64,000 nt of DNA from Ruminococcoides sp052118065 (lineage in GTDB: Bacteria; Bacillota; Clostridia; Oscillospirales; Acutalibacteraceae), in assembly GCA_052118065.1 (NCBI GenBank), contig JBQKHY010000002.1:167738-231737 (forward strand), read 5' to 3'. The notes below the pieces were generated by a model. The model saw nothing but the letters and a program-made list of their open reading frames with translations, ran no database searches and had not been told where the DNA came from. Shown in pieces: positions 36,430-45,441 of the stretch. Each line of letters begins with the position of its first letter. Within the stretch, counting starts at the first letter, position 1. The position numbers and the translations under genes are program-made.

Positions 36430-39400
36430 TTGATTAACAAAACATCAAAAGTGGCTGCAAGGTCTTTAACAGCAATTACATTAATAATAATGATAATTAT
36501 TTCTTGTATTTCTGCCGTTGCTGTAAATAAAGATGTGCAATCTACAGGAGCAGTTCTTCCGGAAGGTAAATATTACTTAATCGGTGATATGAACAACTGG
36601 ACTGAGGCTGACTCTGAATACAAACTTACCACAAGTGATGGTAATAAGTATACCGGAACCTTTTACTTAGATGGTGGTACTTCCGGTAAGACTTATGAAT
36701 TTAAATTGTATTCAGAAGAAAAATGGTACACAAAGGCTAACTTTACTTTCTCAGGTAGTGGTGTTGCAACTAGTCTGTCAGATAATGGACAAGATACAAC
36801 AAACAATATGAAAATTAAAGTTCCTGCAGGTAATAATGAAGTCAATATTACTTTCTATAGGGAGTATAGTGGTGATAACAGACTTGAAGTTGCAAGTAAA
36901 GTTATCGGTGACTCAAATAAAAACCTACCAAAGGGCAAAACTTATTACCTGACAGGTGACATGAATGATTGGGCTAAGGCTGATGCTGAATATAAATTTG
37001 TAGCTGCCCCTGATGATAGCAACCACTACACCTTGTCATTCGCTTTGTACGGTGGTCACAATTACAACCTAAAACTTTACTCAAACTATGGTAATAAAGA
37101 CCATTATTATGGCAAGACAGGTGGAATTACTCTTGCAAGTAATGGTAATGTTTTAGGATTAGAAGATCACGGCTCAGATACATCAAATAATATTACATTA
37201 AGTATTTCCGGTAATCAGAAGAGAATTACAATTGACTTGTATTGTCAGTGGGATAGTGGTAATCACCTAAATGATACTAACTGTATGAAGTTTACAATTT
37301 CTGATATTGAAACTCCTGACCATGGTACAGGTCATGAATATACTGCTAAGAGTGGCGTTATCAACCATTCTGAAAGTACTACAGAACTAATTAATGTTAA
37401 GAGTTCTTTCTATGACTATTATATAGATGGAGAACTTACCAGAGGCTGGCGTAATTATGAGAATGATAATTTTAGATATGCCTCAAAACAGAGAGAACCA
37501 TATACTAAATTTAACAGAGCAATTTCAAACTATGCTCTGGAAAATTCTGAATGGAAACTTCCATTATATTTTGGTAACTTCTTCGAAAAGTCAGATGATT
37601 ACAGCCAATATGTCGGTTTTAAGAATCTTATCAACGACTCTAATGGATTACCAAATATGAATTCATCTATCCCGGGTATTATGGATACTACACTAAATGA
37701 TTCCAAAGAATTGGTTTCTAACGGTGTTACAGTACCTTACTTTAATAGTGATTGGCTGGTAAATCAAGGTTACGGTACAGTTGTTCACTCTGACTTCCCA
37801 ATGAGAAAGACAACTAAGAACGGTCAAGACTATTATGAATTTGACAGTACAAACGGTAGGGATAACTGTTACTTTGACAATTATGATAAAGCTGAAAGTA
37901 ACGGCATTACAATGAATTATGGTGCCGGTGGTAACTATGGAGTTAAAGACGCTAACAGTGGTTACGGTGGAAAAGGTGCACAAGACGGTATTGGCTTCTT
38001 CCCATTTGATAAGAAAACTTCTACTAGTGATATAGGTTATGACTTTGGTTTTGGTATGAGACTTGACCTTGACTTTACTCTTGGTGCTAACGGTAAAACT
38101 AATGGAGAGGATACAGTATTTAACTTCTCAGGTGATGATGACCTTTGGGTTTATCTTGATGGTGTACTTGTACTTGATATGGGTGGTGACCATAAGCAGT
38201 CAAGTGGTTGTATTAACTTCTCAACACTAAAAACTTATATCAACAATATTTCTACTAAGTACCAAAAAGAAGATTTAACATATAAGAGCGGTTCTTATAC
38301 TGTTGACGGTTCAACTTATGGTTATGCTGCCGACTTCCCAAAACTATTCTCTGACAGTACTGCAAGAACCGGTTCAAGTGAATTTAACAATAACAATGTT
38401 AATGCTCACCATACACTAACTGTTTTCTATATGGAAAGAGGTATGATTGAATCTAACTTAAAGGTTGGTTTCAACTTTGAACCTATTACTGATTCACTTG
38501 ATGTTACAAAGACAGTTGATACATCTAATGTTAACCCTAAGCTACAGACAGCAGTTAAGAGTGCTGATGACTTTGGTTTTGATATTCAAGAAAACGGCAC
38601 AGATGTAAGTAATAAGAAATATAAGTATTCTGACAATGGCACAACTTATAATGCTAAGACTAATGGCAACACAGCTACACTAGATGATGGTGACAGTGCT
38701 TCATTTAACAGTCAGTTTACTGTAGATAATAATTTAACAGTAACTGAAGGTGCTCCAAAGAAAACTATTATTTCTAATGTAGATACCGATAGTTTGATTT
38801 ACTTAGATGCTCGTAATGCAACAAAAGAACAAAATCCTTCTTGTTCTTGGTTCTTTGCAGATAGTTCAGTTCCTGCAATTTCCTTTGATAATGGTGCAAC
38901 ATTCCATCAAATGTTCTCTTATCAAGTAGATGGCAAGAATATTTATTATTATGAGTCTGAAAAAGATGATAATGATAATAACAAAGACTTTATGATTGCA
39001 AGAAAAACAAGTAATGGCTATTATAACAAAGTTAAATTCTCTGCTATTACAGACAATGCTAATTGTATTGTGGTAAATAAGTGGAACTCAGGTTCAAGTA
39101 CTGTTTCAAGAGATGACAATGTTGCCAAGTTAGAAAAGAGTACTTTACCATTGCCTGTAAGTGGTGATTATACAATTGATACAACAAAGAAAAGTTTGTT
39201 AGCAGATCATTACAACACGGATTGGTCACTATATGATGTTAGTGGTACTTCACCTGATTTAATTACAACAGGTGATACAAAGACTTCTAACTTTAAGTAT
39301 AAAAATAAAGCAGATGATGATTTGGTTTCAACTCATCTAAGACTTGATTATGTAAATACACCTCAGGTTGCTGACATTACAGTAAACAAGAGTGTTGTTG

Positions 39401-40632
39401 ACGAAAGTGGTAATCAAATTGTTGATGACACACAATTTGATGTTACTTTAAAGCTTGACATTAACGGTGACGGTGCATATCAAGATTACGGTTTAACCGG
39501 TAAGATTTCTCAGAGTTCACCTTATACATTCACAGGTATTCCTGTAGGTGTTAAGTATAAGGTTGAAGAACAAACACCAAGTGGATATAAGGTTTCTTAT
39601 GGTACAGTAAATAAGAATGAAGGCGAACTTGGTAATTTAGGTGCTACTGTTGATGTTATCAACACAGTAACTCCTGCAAGTATTAAAGCCGGTATTACAA
39701 AGACACTTGACAGAATGGTTTATGACGGTTCAACATTCCAATTTAAATTAGTAGGTCTTGCTTCTACAACTGTTGGTGGTGTTACAAATGAGGATACATC
39801 TTCTGTAACAGATACAATTTCAACTGTTGTTAATGGTAATGCAGCATTTAATTCTATTGACTATAGCACAGAAGGTACATATCTATATAAGATTACAGAA
39901 GAACCATTAGCTAATGATCACGATTATCAAACTGATTCTTCAGTATATATCTTTAAGGTTGTTGTTGCTAAGGATAACGGTGTTCTAAAAGCAACAGGTA
40001 CTTATTATAGAGGTACTTCTTCACAATCTGTAGAAGAAATTATTGATGCTAATAATACAACTGCTGTTGCAAGTTTTGAAAATACATCAACTAAGGCTCA
40101 GGCAATAGTTCTAAAGGCTGACAAGGTTAACCCTGATGGTACTGTACCTGAAGATGCAAAGAGACTTGAAGGTGCTGAATTTACACTTTACAAGGTTGAT
40201 GCTAAAGATAGCAAAGATAATATGGTTTTAGTTGATACAAAGAAAACTGATGGCAATGGTGAAATAACCTTTGATAACCTTGATATTTTCAAAGCCGGTA
40301 AAAACGGTAATGGTGGTGTTAAGGAATATCAGTGGTACTATGTTGTAGAAACTGCAGCTGCTGAAGGTTATACACTTTCAACTAATGAAAAGTGGTTCTC
40401 TTTTGAGGGTGGACATTATGACTCTACAAAGAATTGTTATACTCATTCTTTTGCAGCTCTAAATACACTAATCACAGTTCCTTATGCCGGTGTTAACTAT
40501 CTAATGCAACATAACTTTATTCTTTATGGTACATTAGTTCTTGGTTTAGGTGCAATTTGTTCTTGTGGCTATATGCTAAGAAAGAGAAGACTTGGAGCAA
40601 AAGCTCCTGTCAATAAACATGGTAGGAAATAA
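36430..40632 (+). CDS. Large sortase-type pilus tip adhesin with carbohydrate-binding-like and fibro-slime domains
   Basis: A 1400-residue surface protein with a TTG start and signal peptide (about 1-37). Two related modules begin at about residues 45 and 170, each opening YYLxGDMNxWxxADxEYK and running over about 110 residues; their Trp and Tyr placement resembles starch-binding domains. Residues about 460-700 contain a PA14/fibro-slime region (FSGDDDLWVYLDGVLVLDMG near 565). Three CnaB-type beta domains follow at about 980, 1085 and 1225 (VNKSVVDESGNQIVDDTQFD, EGAEFTLYKVDA). The C-terminus has VPYAG near 1350, an atypical sorting motif, then a helix and a basic tail (MLRKRRLG). It heads an operon with the backbone pilin and two sortases. 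Confidence 0.88.
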   Translation: MINKTSKVAARSLTAITLIIMIIISCISAVAVNKDVQSTGAVLPEGKYYLIGDMNNWTEADSEYKLTTSDGNKYTGTFYLDGGTSGKTYEFKLYSEEKWYTKANFTFSGSGVATSLSDNGQDTTNNMKIKVPAGNNEVNITFYREYSGDNRLEVASKVIGDSNKNLPKGKTYYLTGDMNDWAKADAEYKFVAAPDDSNHYTLSFALYGGHNYNLKLYSNYGNKDHYYGKTGGITLASNGNVLGLEDHGSDTSNNITLSISGNQKRITIDLYCQWDSGNHLNDTNCMKFTISDIETPDHGTGHEYTAKSGVINHSESTTELINVKSSFYDYYIDGELTRGWRNYENDNFRYASKQREPYTKFNRAISNYALENSEWKLPLYFGNFFEKSDDYSQYVGFKNLINDSNGLPNMNSSIPGIMDTTLNDSKELVSNGVTVPYFNSDWLVNQGYGTVVHSDFPMRKTTKNGQDYYEFDSTNGRDNCYFDNYDKAESNGITMNYGAGGNYGVKDANSGYGGKGAQDGIGFFPFDKKTSTSDIGYDFGFGMRLDLDFTLGANGKTNGEDTVFNFSGDDDLWVYLDGVLVLDMGGDHKQSSGCINFSTLKTYINNISTKYQKEDLTYKSGSYTVDGSTYGYAADFPKLFSDSTARTGSSEFNNNNVNAHHTLTVFYMERGMIESNLKVGFNFEPITDSLDVTKTVDTSNVNPKLQTAVKSADDFGFDIQENGTDVSNKKYKYSDNGTTYNAKTNGNTATLDDGDSASFNSQFTVDNNLTVTEGAPKKTIISNVDTDSLIYLDARNATKEQNPSCSWFFADSSVPAISFDNGATFHQMFSYQVDGKNIYYYESEKDDNDNNKDFMIARKTSNGYYNKVKFSAITDNANCIVVNKWNSGSSTVSRDDNVAKLEKSTLPLPVSGDYTIDTTKKSLLADHYNTDWSLYDVSGTSPDLITTGDTKTSNFKYKNKADDDLVSTHLRLDYVNTPQVADITVNKSVVDESGNQIVDDTQFDVTLKLDINGDGAYQDYGLTGKISQSSPYTFTGIPVGVKYKVEEQTPSGYKVSYGTVNKNEGELGNLGATVDVINTVTPASIKAGITKTLDRMVYDGSTFQFKLVGLASTTVGGVTNEDTSSVTDTISTVVNGNAAFNSIDYSTEGTYLYKITEEPLANDHDYQTDSSVYIFKVVVAKDNGVLKATGTYYRGTSSQSVEEIIDANNTTAVASFENTSTKAQAIVLKADKVNPDGTVPEDAKRLEGAEFTLYKVDAKDSKDNMVLVDTKKTDGNGEITFDNLDIFKAGKNGNGGVKEYQWYYVVETAAAEGYTLSTNEKWFSFEGGHYDSTKNCYTHSFAALNTLITVPYAGVNYLMQHNFILYGTLVLGLGAICSCGYMLRKRRLGAKAPVNKHGRK

Positions 40633-40671
40633 ATTACATATATATTTTAATTAAAAAGGAGAAGATGAAAA

Positions 40672-42186
40672 ATGACAAAATCAATTAAGAAAATTTTTGC
40701 AGCTCTTCTTGTAGTTGCAACTCTAGCACTTATGATTCCATTTAGTGCTAGTGCAGCAAGAGATGCTTCAACAGAAGTTACTTTCACACTAAGCGACCCA
40801 ACAGTTGTAGGTAAGTTTAAGTTTGACATTTACAAGCTTGCTGATATTAAAACAACAACAGGTGCAGTTACAACAGTAACAGGCCTACCTACTGCTGTTA
40901 AAACAGCAGTTGAAGCTGAAGGTACAGATGCTAACACATCAACTCTAATTACTGCTTGTAAGAAAGAACTAGCTAACCTAGGTTCTGCTGTTAAGACTTG
41001 GGATGCTACAACAAATTCTGTTACATACACAGACCTAACAGCCGGTATCTACTACATCCACCCTGTTGCTAAGGCTACAGCTACAAAGATTGCTGACTCA
41101 ATTGTAACAACACCTAAGTATGATGATGCTACAAAGTCTTGGGTTAAGAATGATAATATTGACCTAGCTTCTAAGGTTAGCACAAAGGACATCGTTCTTG
41201 ACAAGACAATCACTAAGGTTGATAATACAGATGTTAACGCTAAGTATGCTACAGCCGGTTTAGGTAGCACAGTTGAATTTAAGCTAGAAGCTAATGTTCC
41301 CGGTTCTGCTACTTCAAAACTAAAGAAGTATGCTATCGCTGATAAGATGGATGCAGGTCTATCATTTAACAAGAATTCTGTTAAGGTTTACTACACAACT
41401 GATGCTTCTTCACTAAGTGCTGCTGACCTAGTAGATGCTGCTGATTATACAGTAGATGCACCTTTCACAGCTAAGGATACAGAATATACATTTGCAGTTA
41501 ACTTCAAGGCTGATACAGATGGTTATGTAAAGAAAATTTATGATGCTGACAAGAAGATGGTAGTTGTATTTAATGCTACAGTTAATGAAAATGCAACAGT
41601 AGGTAAGACTTCAAATGACAACAAGGTTTCTCTAGACTACGCTAATGACGATACAGAAATCGTTGAACCTGGTCCAACAGTACAGGTATTTGCTTTCAAC
41701 CTACAGGTTGTAAAGGAAGATAACGGTGGTCAGAAACTTGCAGGTGCAAAGTTCGACCTATTCAAGGCTGATAAGACTACTAAAATTGCTACTGCTACAT
41801 CAGATGATAACGGTCTAGTACAGTTCACAAATAGTGGTAAGGAAATTCAGCTAGCAGCCGGTACATACTATGTTCAGGAAACTGAAGCTCCAGAAGGCTA
41901 TGTTCTACCAACAGGTGATGCTGCTTGGACAGAAATCAAAGTAACTCCTACAATTACTCAGAAGACAAGTGCCGGTGCAAACGATGCTCAGTATGAACTA
42001 ACAGGTCTAACAAATGCAGGTGACAATACTTTCGCTTTCGTTACAAAGACAGTTAAGAATGTAAAGATTACAGTTCCTAAGACAGGTGGTATGGGTACAA
42101 CTCTATTCACAATCTGTGGTGCTTCTCTAATCGTTCTTGCAGGTGTAATGTTTGTAGTTCTAAAGAGAAAGAAAACTTCTAAGTAA
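40672..42186 (+). CDS. Major (backbone) pilin, isopeptide-forming
   Basis: A 504-residue shaft subunit polymerised by class C sortase. It has a signal peptide (to about residue 27, FSASA), an N-terminal pilin domain (about 33-185), a central CnaA/D1-like domain (about 190-345, with YAIADKMDAGLSFNKNSVK) and a CnaB domain (about 345-465) with the E-box-like ETEAPEGYVLP. The sorting signal is VPKTGG near 468, then a helix (about 475-495) and KRKKTSK. Codon use is strongly biased (CTA, GGT, AAG), suggesting high expression. It is 39 bases downstream of the tip gene and followed by a terminator, which may set the ratio of pilin to sortase. Confidence 0.93.
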   Translation: MTKSIKKIFAALLVVATLALMIPFSASAARDASTEVTFTLSDPTVVGKFKFDIYKLADIKTTTGAVTTVTGLPTAVKTAVEAEGTDANTSTLITACKKELANLGSAVKTWDATTNSVTYTDLTAGIYYIHPVAKATATKIADSIVTTPKYDDATKSWVKNDNIDLASKVSTKDIVLDKTITKVDNTDVNAKYATAGLGSTVEFKLEANVPGSATSKLKKYAIADKMDAGLSFNKNSVKVYYTTDASSLSAADLVDAADYTVDAPFTAKDTEYTFAVNFKADTDGYVKKIYDADKKMVVVFNATVNENATVGKTSNDNKVSLDYANDDTEIVEPGPTVQVFAFNLQVVKEDNGGQKLAGAKFDLFKADKTTKIATATSDDNGLVQFTNSGKEIQLAAGTYYVQETEAPEGYVLPTGDAAWTEIKVTPTITQKTSAGANDAQYELTGLTNAGDNTFAFVTKTVKNVKITVPKTGGMGTTLFTICGASLIVLAGVMFVVLKRKKTSK

Positions 42187-42242
42187 TTTTAATATAAACA
42201 AATAATCGTTAAAACTTTATTTGATATATGTAATTTTTCTAA

Positions 42243-42277
42243 TTGGGATGTGGGTGACTACATCCCAATATTTTTTG
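42243..42277 (+). terminator. Terminator between pilin and sortase genes
   Basis: Stem TTGGGATGT/ACATCCCAA followed by TATTTTTTG; likely partial readthrough to the sortases. Confidence 0.8.
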
Positions 42278-42337
42278 TGTTGCAATTATTTTAGGTATAT
42301 TTTATAATTGTATTATTAAGAAATAAGGACAATGTTT

Positions 42338-43264
42338 ATGAAAAAGAAACTTCCGGTAATCGCAATAATTTTGATATTTATAATTGGTCTTGGAATAATG
42401 AGTTACCCTCTTGTTAGTTCCATGATTAACAATTCTAAGTTTAAGGACGGTATGAATGACTATACCGAAACTGTTAAGAAACTTGACAAAAAGGATTACT
42501 CCAAATTATATAAGTCTGCTAAAAAGTATAATCATAGCTTAACACAAACCTCAATTATCACCGACCCATTTGACGAAGAAGCATATAAGGCTATAGGTGC
42601 TCATTATAATGATGTGCTTAATGTTGATGGCAAAGGTCTTATTGGTTATGTTGTTGTGCCTAGAATTGATGTTAATTTACCTATTTATCATGGTTCCAGT
42701 AAAAAGGTGCTGGAAAAGGGTGCAGGTCACTTGCAGAACACTTCAATGCCTATTGGTGGTAAAAGTACCCATGCAGTTATTTCTGCTCATACAGGCTTTC
42801 CTGACCAAACTTTCTTTGATAATTTAACTGACCTTGTTAAAGGGGATATTTTCTATATAAAGGTACTTGATAAAACTTTAGCCTATAAGGTTGACCAAAT
42901 CAAAGTTGTTCTTCCTGAAGATACGAATGACCTTAGAATTATTCCCGGTGAGGACCATGTAACACTTTTAACTTGTACACCTTACGGTATTAATACCCAC
43001 AGACTCCTTGTAAGAGGTGTTCGTACAAAGTATGTACCGGAAGAAGTAGCAAAAAATAAAGTTGTAAAACAAGCACCGTTTGAAAAGTGTTTCTACTTCT
43101 TAGGTTATAAAATTCCTTATTGGACTGCCGGTGCAATTATTGGTGGATTTGTTCTTTTAGTTGTGATTATTGTGTTGATTGCAGTGAGAAAGAATAAGAA
43201 AAAATCTTCTTTAAAGCATATTGATGATAATTCTGAAAAGAAGGTAGAGTCTAATGAAAAGTAA
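42338..43264 (+). CDS. Class C sortase (pilin polymerase) 1
   Basis: A membrane cysteine transpeptidase of 308 residues. Helices lie near residues 6-25 and 253-275, the C-terminal one being typical of class C. Active-site parts are the His in AVISAHTGF, the Cys in LLTCTPYGINTHR and the Arg nearby in HRLLVRG. The N-terminal lid region DPFDEEAY is also present. ATG 42338 is preferred (AAGGA nine bases upstream); ATG 42332 is only two codons earlier. Its end overlaps the second sortase by 11 bases. Confidence 0.93.
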   Translation: MKKKLPVIAIILIFIIGLGIMSYPLVSSMINNSKFKDGMNDYTETVKKLDKKDYSKLYKSAKKYNHSLTQTSIITDPFDEEAYKAIGAHYNDVLNVDGKGLIGYVVVPRIDVNLPIYHGSSKKVLEKGAGHLQNTSMPIGGKSTHAVISAHTGFPDQTFFDNLTDLVKGDIFYIKVLDKTLAYKVDQIKVVLPEDTNDLRIIPGEDHVTLLTCTPYGINTHRLLVRGVRTKYVPEEVAKNKVVKQAPFEKCFYFLGYKIPYWTAGAIIGGFVLLVVIIVLIAVRKNKKKSSLKHIDDNSEKKVESNEK

Positions 43265-44030
43265 AAAAGTTCGTAGAGTTCTAACAATTATTGCAACAAT
43301 CTTTCTTGTTACAGGCATAGCTCTTGTACTGTTTCCACCTGTATCAAATACTTATGGTAAGTATGTAGCTAAGGGTATTTCAGATGATTTTGAAACTAGG
43401 GCAGAACACCCAAGAAAAGGCTCTTATGCAGATGCTAAGAAAAAAGGTGAAGTGGATGATAACGGTTGCCTATCTGATGGTACACAAGTTGTTTATGATG
43501 TTGATATTAAGAGATTAAAGGAAGATAGCATAAAGTATAATAATATGCTTAAAGAACATCAAAGGGAAAAGCTGACAAGTTCCCTTTCATATGTAGAGCC
43601 TAGCTTAAAACTAAGTAAATATGGAATATTTGATGGTGTGTATGGTTACATAGAAGCACCTACAATTGATATGAAATTGCCTATTTATTTAGGTACTGCC
43701 AGAAATCACCTAAACTACGGTGTAGCTCATTTAACATACACTTCATTACCTATAGGTGGTAAAAATACAAATGCAGTTCTTGCCGGTCATACAGGATATG
43801 TAGGAAGAATTTTCTTTGACAATATTAGACAACTTAATATTGGTGACAAAGTAAAGGTAAGAACCTATTGGTCAAAGATTACATATAAGGTAGTGGATAC
43901 AAAGATTATAAAGCCAAATCAAGCCGGTGATATATTTATTCATGATGATAAGGATATGATCATCCTTATGACATGTATATCAAATGGTAGTGGTGGTTTT
44001 GATAGATATTTAGTTTTTTGTGAGAGGTAA
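43254..44030 (+). CDS. Class C-like sortase 2
   Basis: A second sortase, 258 residues, overlapping the first and therefore translationally coupled. It has an N-terminal helix (about 7-25), the His in AVLAGHTGYVG, and the Cys in LMTCISNGSG with DRYLVF supplying the Arg. The motif is LMTC rather than TLxTC and there is no C-terminal helix, so it differs from sortase 1 and may handle the tip protein (VPYAG) or the wall-anchoring step. This division of labour is inference. Confidence 0.88.
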   Translation: MKSKKVRRVLTIIATIFLVTGIALVLFPPVSNTYGKYVAKGISDDFETRAEHPRKGSYADAKKKGEVDDNGCLSDGTQVVYDVDIKRLKEDSIKYNNMLKEHQREKLTSSLSYVEPSLKLSKYGIFDGVYGYIEAPTIDMKLPIYLGTARNHLNYGVAHLTYTSLPIGGKNTNAVLAGHTGYVGRIFFDNIRQLNIGDKVKVRTYWSKITYKVVDTKIIKPNQAGDIFIHDDKDMIILMTCISNGSGGFDRYLVFCER

Positions 44031-44032
44031 CT

Positions 44033-44416
44033 ATGGATAATAATTTAAACAATTTACAAAGAGTAGAGGCTGGTCGCAGACTTGAAATTTTAGGATATGA
44101 AAAGGATGTTTGTGACAAATACCTTGATGAAGAATTTGCCCTAAAGTTACAAGAGGCAGACAGTAATGAAGTACCGGAAGAAATTAATATTGCGCCATTT
44201 CTAAAGATGGAAGAAGAACAAAATATCTTTACCTATCTTTATAGATATTCTGTTCTTGATAATGGCAATTTGCAGTTAAGATTATTTTTCATAAGCAACA
44301 ACCCTGACGATTGGGAAAAGGATAGAGAAACTTTGCAGTATGCCTTGGAAAATGGAATTGACTCCAAAGATGCAAAGAATATCTTTAAAACATTTGTTAG
44401 GCCATTGAATAAATAA
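44033..44416 (+). CDS. Uncharacterised 127-residue acidic protein at the end of the pilus operon
   Basis: It starts 2 bases after the sortase stop with GAGAGGTAACT upstream, so it is part of the operon. It is soluble, acidic and without signal or helix anchors. The N-terminal part (RRLEILGYEKDVCDKYLDEE) looks helical and the middle (IFTYLYRYSVLDNGNLQLRL) beta. I do not recognise a family. A regulatory or chaperone role is possible but not shown. Confidence 0.75.
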   Translation: MDNNLNNLQRVEAGRRLEILGYEKDVCDKYLDEEFALKLQEADSNEVPEEINIAPFLKMEEEQNIFTYLYRYSVLDNGNLQLRLFFISNNPDDWEKDRETLQYALENGIDSKDAKNIFKTFVRPLNK

Positions 44417-44503
44417 AATAAGGAAATGGGCAAAAGATTAATGAAGATTTTTAGCCCACTTAACACAAAGAAAAAATAATTTTAAAAAAATTTAAAAAAA
44501 GTG

Positions 44504-44532
44504 TTGACATTTAAGTTTATATAGGATATAAT
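44504..44532 (+). promoter_or_regulatory. Consensus promoter of tRNA-Pro
   Basis: TTGACA, 17-base spacer, TATAAT, 26 bases before the tRNA. Confidence 0.9.
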
Positions 44533-44558
44533 AAACGAGCGTTAGAGATAAGGCACTT

Positions 44559-44635
44559 CGAGGTGTAACTCAGTTTGGTAGAGTGCTTGGTTTGGGACCA
44601 AGATGCCGCAGGTTCAACTCCTGTCACCTCGACCA
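44559..44635 (+). tRNA. tRNA-Pro (anticodon TGG)
   Basis: A 77-nt cloverleaf including an encoded CCA end. The acceptor stem is CGAGGTG/CACCTCG, the anticodon stem CTTGG/CCAAG with loop TTTGGGA (anticodon at 44593-44595), and the T stem CAGG/CCTG with loop TTCAACT. Its last 13 bases are repeated at 63478-63490, showing that it is the integration site of the mobile element; the gene remains complete on the left side. Confidence 0.97.
44623..44635 (+). repeat. Left attachment core (attL)
   Basis: GTCACCTCGACCA, identical to 63478-63490, forming the 3' end of tRNA-Pro. Confidence 0.9.
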
Positions 44636-44638
44636 AAA

Positions 44639-44666
44639 AAGGTGGTTTTTTAACCGCCTTTTTCTT
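44639..44666 (+). terminator. Terminator immediately after tRNA-Pro (inside the element)
   Basis: Stem AAGGTGGTT/AACCGCCTT with one G:T pair and a T run; it lies just inside the element, so it is supplied by the element. Confidence 0.75.
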
Positions 44667-44773
44667 TTTGCCAAATTTTCTTAAAGTGCTCTAAAATGGC
44701 TTAAACACTGGGGTTATGAGCTGTTGCTCAGTTAATTTGAGTAAACTTGAAAACACTTGAATTAAGATAAAGT

Positions 44774-44869
44774 GCTGTCAAAATCGCTGTCAATCGCAGT
44801 CAAAAGTGCTGTCAAAAATGCAGTCAGTAAGCGGCTTAATTAACGCTTAAAAATTCAAAAGTGCAGTCA
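44774..44869 (+). repeat. Left array of integrase arm-type sites
   Basis: Six copies of GCTGTCA or GCAGTCA start at 44774, 44786, 44796, 44808, 44820 and 44863, most 10-12 bases apart (about one helical turn). The same motif recurs next to the right attachment site. Tyrosine integrases of the Tn916/lambda type bind such direct repeats with an N-terminal domain. Confidence 0.75.
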
Positions 44870-44914
44870 TTTTTAAGAATTGCACGCAAAATATTAAAAA
44901 ACAGCCTAAATTCG

Positions 44915-44933
44915 CTTATCGTTTGTCCGACTG
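44915..44933 (+). repeat. Inverted-repeat partner of 62192-62209
   Basis: CTTATCGTTTGTCCGACTG is an imperfect inverse of the 18-mer at 62192-62209 (one base indel and one substitution). It lies just before tnpV, its partner just before the integrase, so it may be a shared regulator or replication site. Confidence 0.5.
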
Positions 44934-44958
44934 AAAAATATTTTTGGAGGGCAACATT

Positions 44959-45318
44959 ATGACAAATACTAAAATTACTTACACTCAACAAGGCGATTAT
45001 CTTTTACCTAACTTAAAGCTGCCCCAACAACCGAATTGCGAAATCGGTGTTTTCGGACTGCGTCATAAAAATTATTTGCTCCGATACCACAGGATAAGAT
45101 ATTATAATTTGCTGACTTCCGGCAAGCTTGAGGGGTATCTATCCGATATTGATAGACAGGCGAATGAACTGTTTGCAACGATTTTAAACCAACTATCCGA
45201 AAAAGAAAAAGTGACCGAACAGTTAAAAGCTGAAAATCAAACAGAATGGATACGCAGGATGAACTCAATCCGCAACAGAGTAATTGAAATTGTAAATAAC
45301 GAATTGATATACAAGTAG
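44959..45318 (+). CDS. TnpV-family transposon protein
   Basis: A 119-residue protein of the TnpV family, known from Tn4451-like and other Clostridia mobile elements; its molecular role is not established. Family blocks visible are TYTQQGDYLLPNLKLP at the N-terminus, IDRQANELFATI near 75 and EQLKAENQTEWIRRMNSIRN near 90. ATG 44959 has GGAGG eight bases upstream. It is the leftmost gene of the element, next to the arm-type sites. A degraded second copy seems to lie at 46850. Confidence 0.85.
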   Translation: MTNTKITYTQQGDYLLPNLKLPQQPNCEIGVFGLRHKNYLLRYHRIRYYNLLTSGKLEGYLSDIDRQANELFATILNQLSEKEKVTEQLKAENQTEWIRRMNSIRNRVIEIVNNELIYK

Positions 45319-45379
45319 GAGAATAAGTAAAATATAAATCATCATAATTTGAAATGTCATAAATATATCGACTTAATTC

Positions 45380-45425
45380 TATTGAAAAGTCATTAGTATT
45401 GTGCTATAATTTTATTGAAAAGTCA
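45380..45425 (+). promoter_or_regulatory. Direct repeats upstream of the AAA ATPase gene
   Basis: Two identical 13-mers TATTGAAAAGTCA (45380-45392, 45413-45425) flank TGTGCTATAAT, a likely -10 element (about 45400-45410). The arrangement suggests an operator around a promoter. Confidence 0.5.
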
Positions 45426-45441
45426 GATTTGAGGTGATTGC

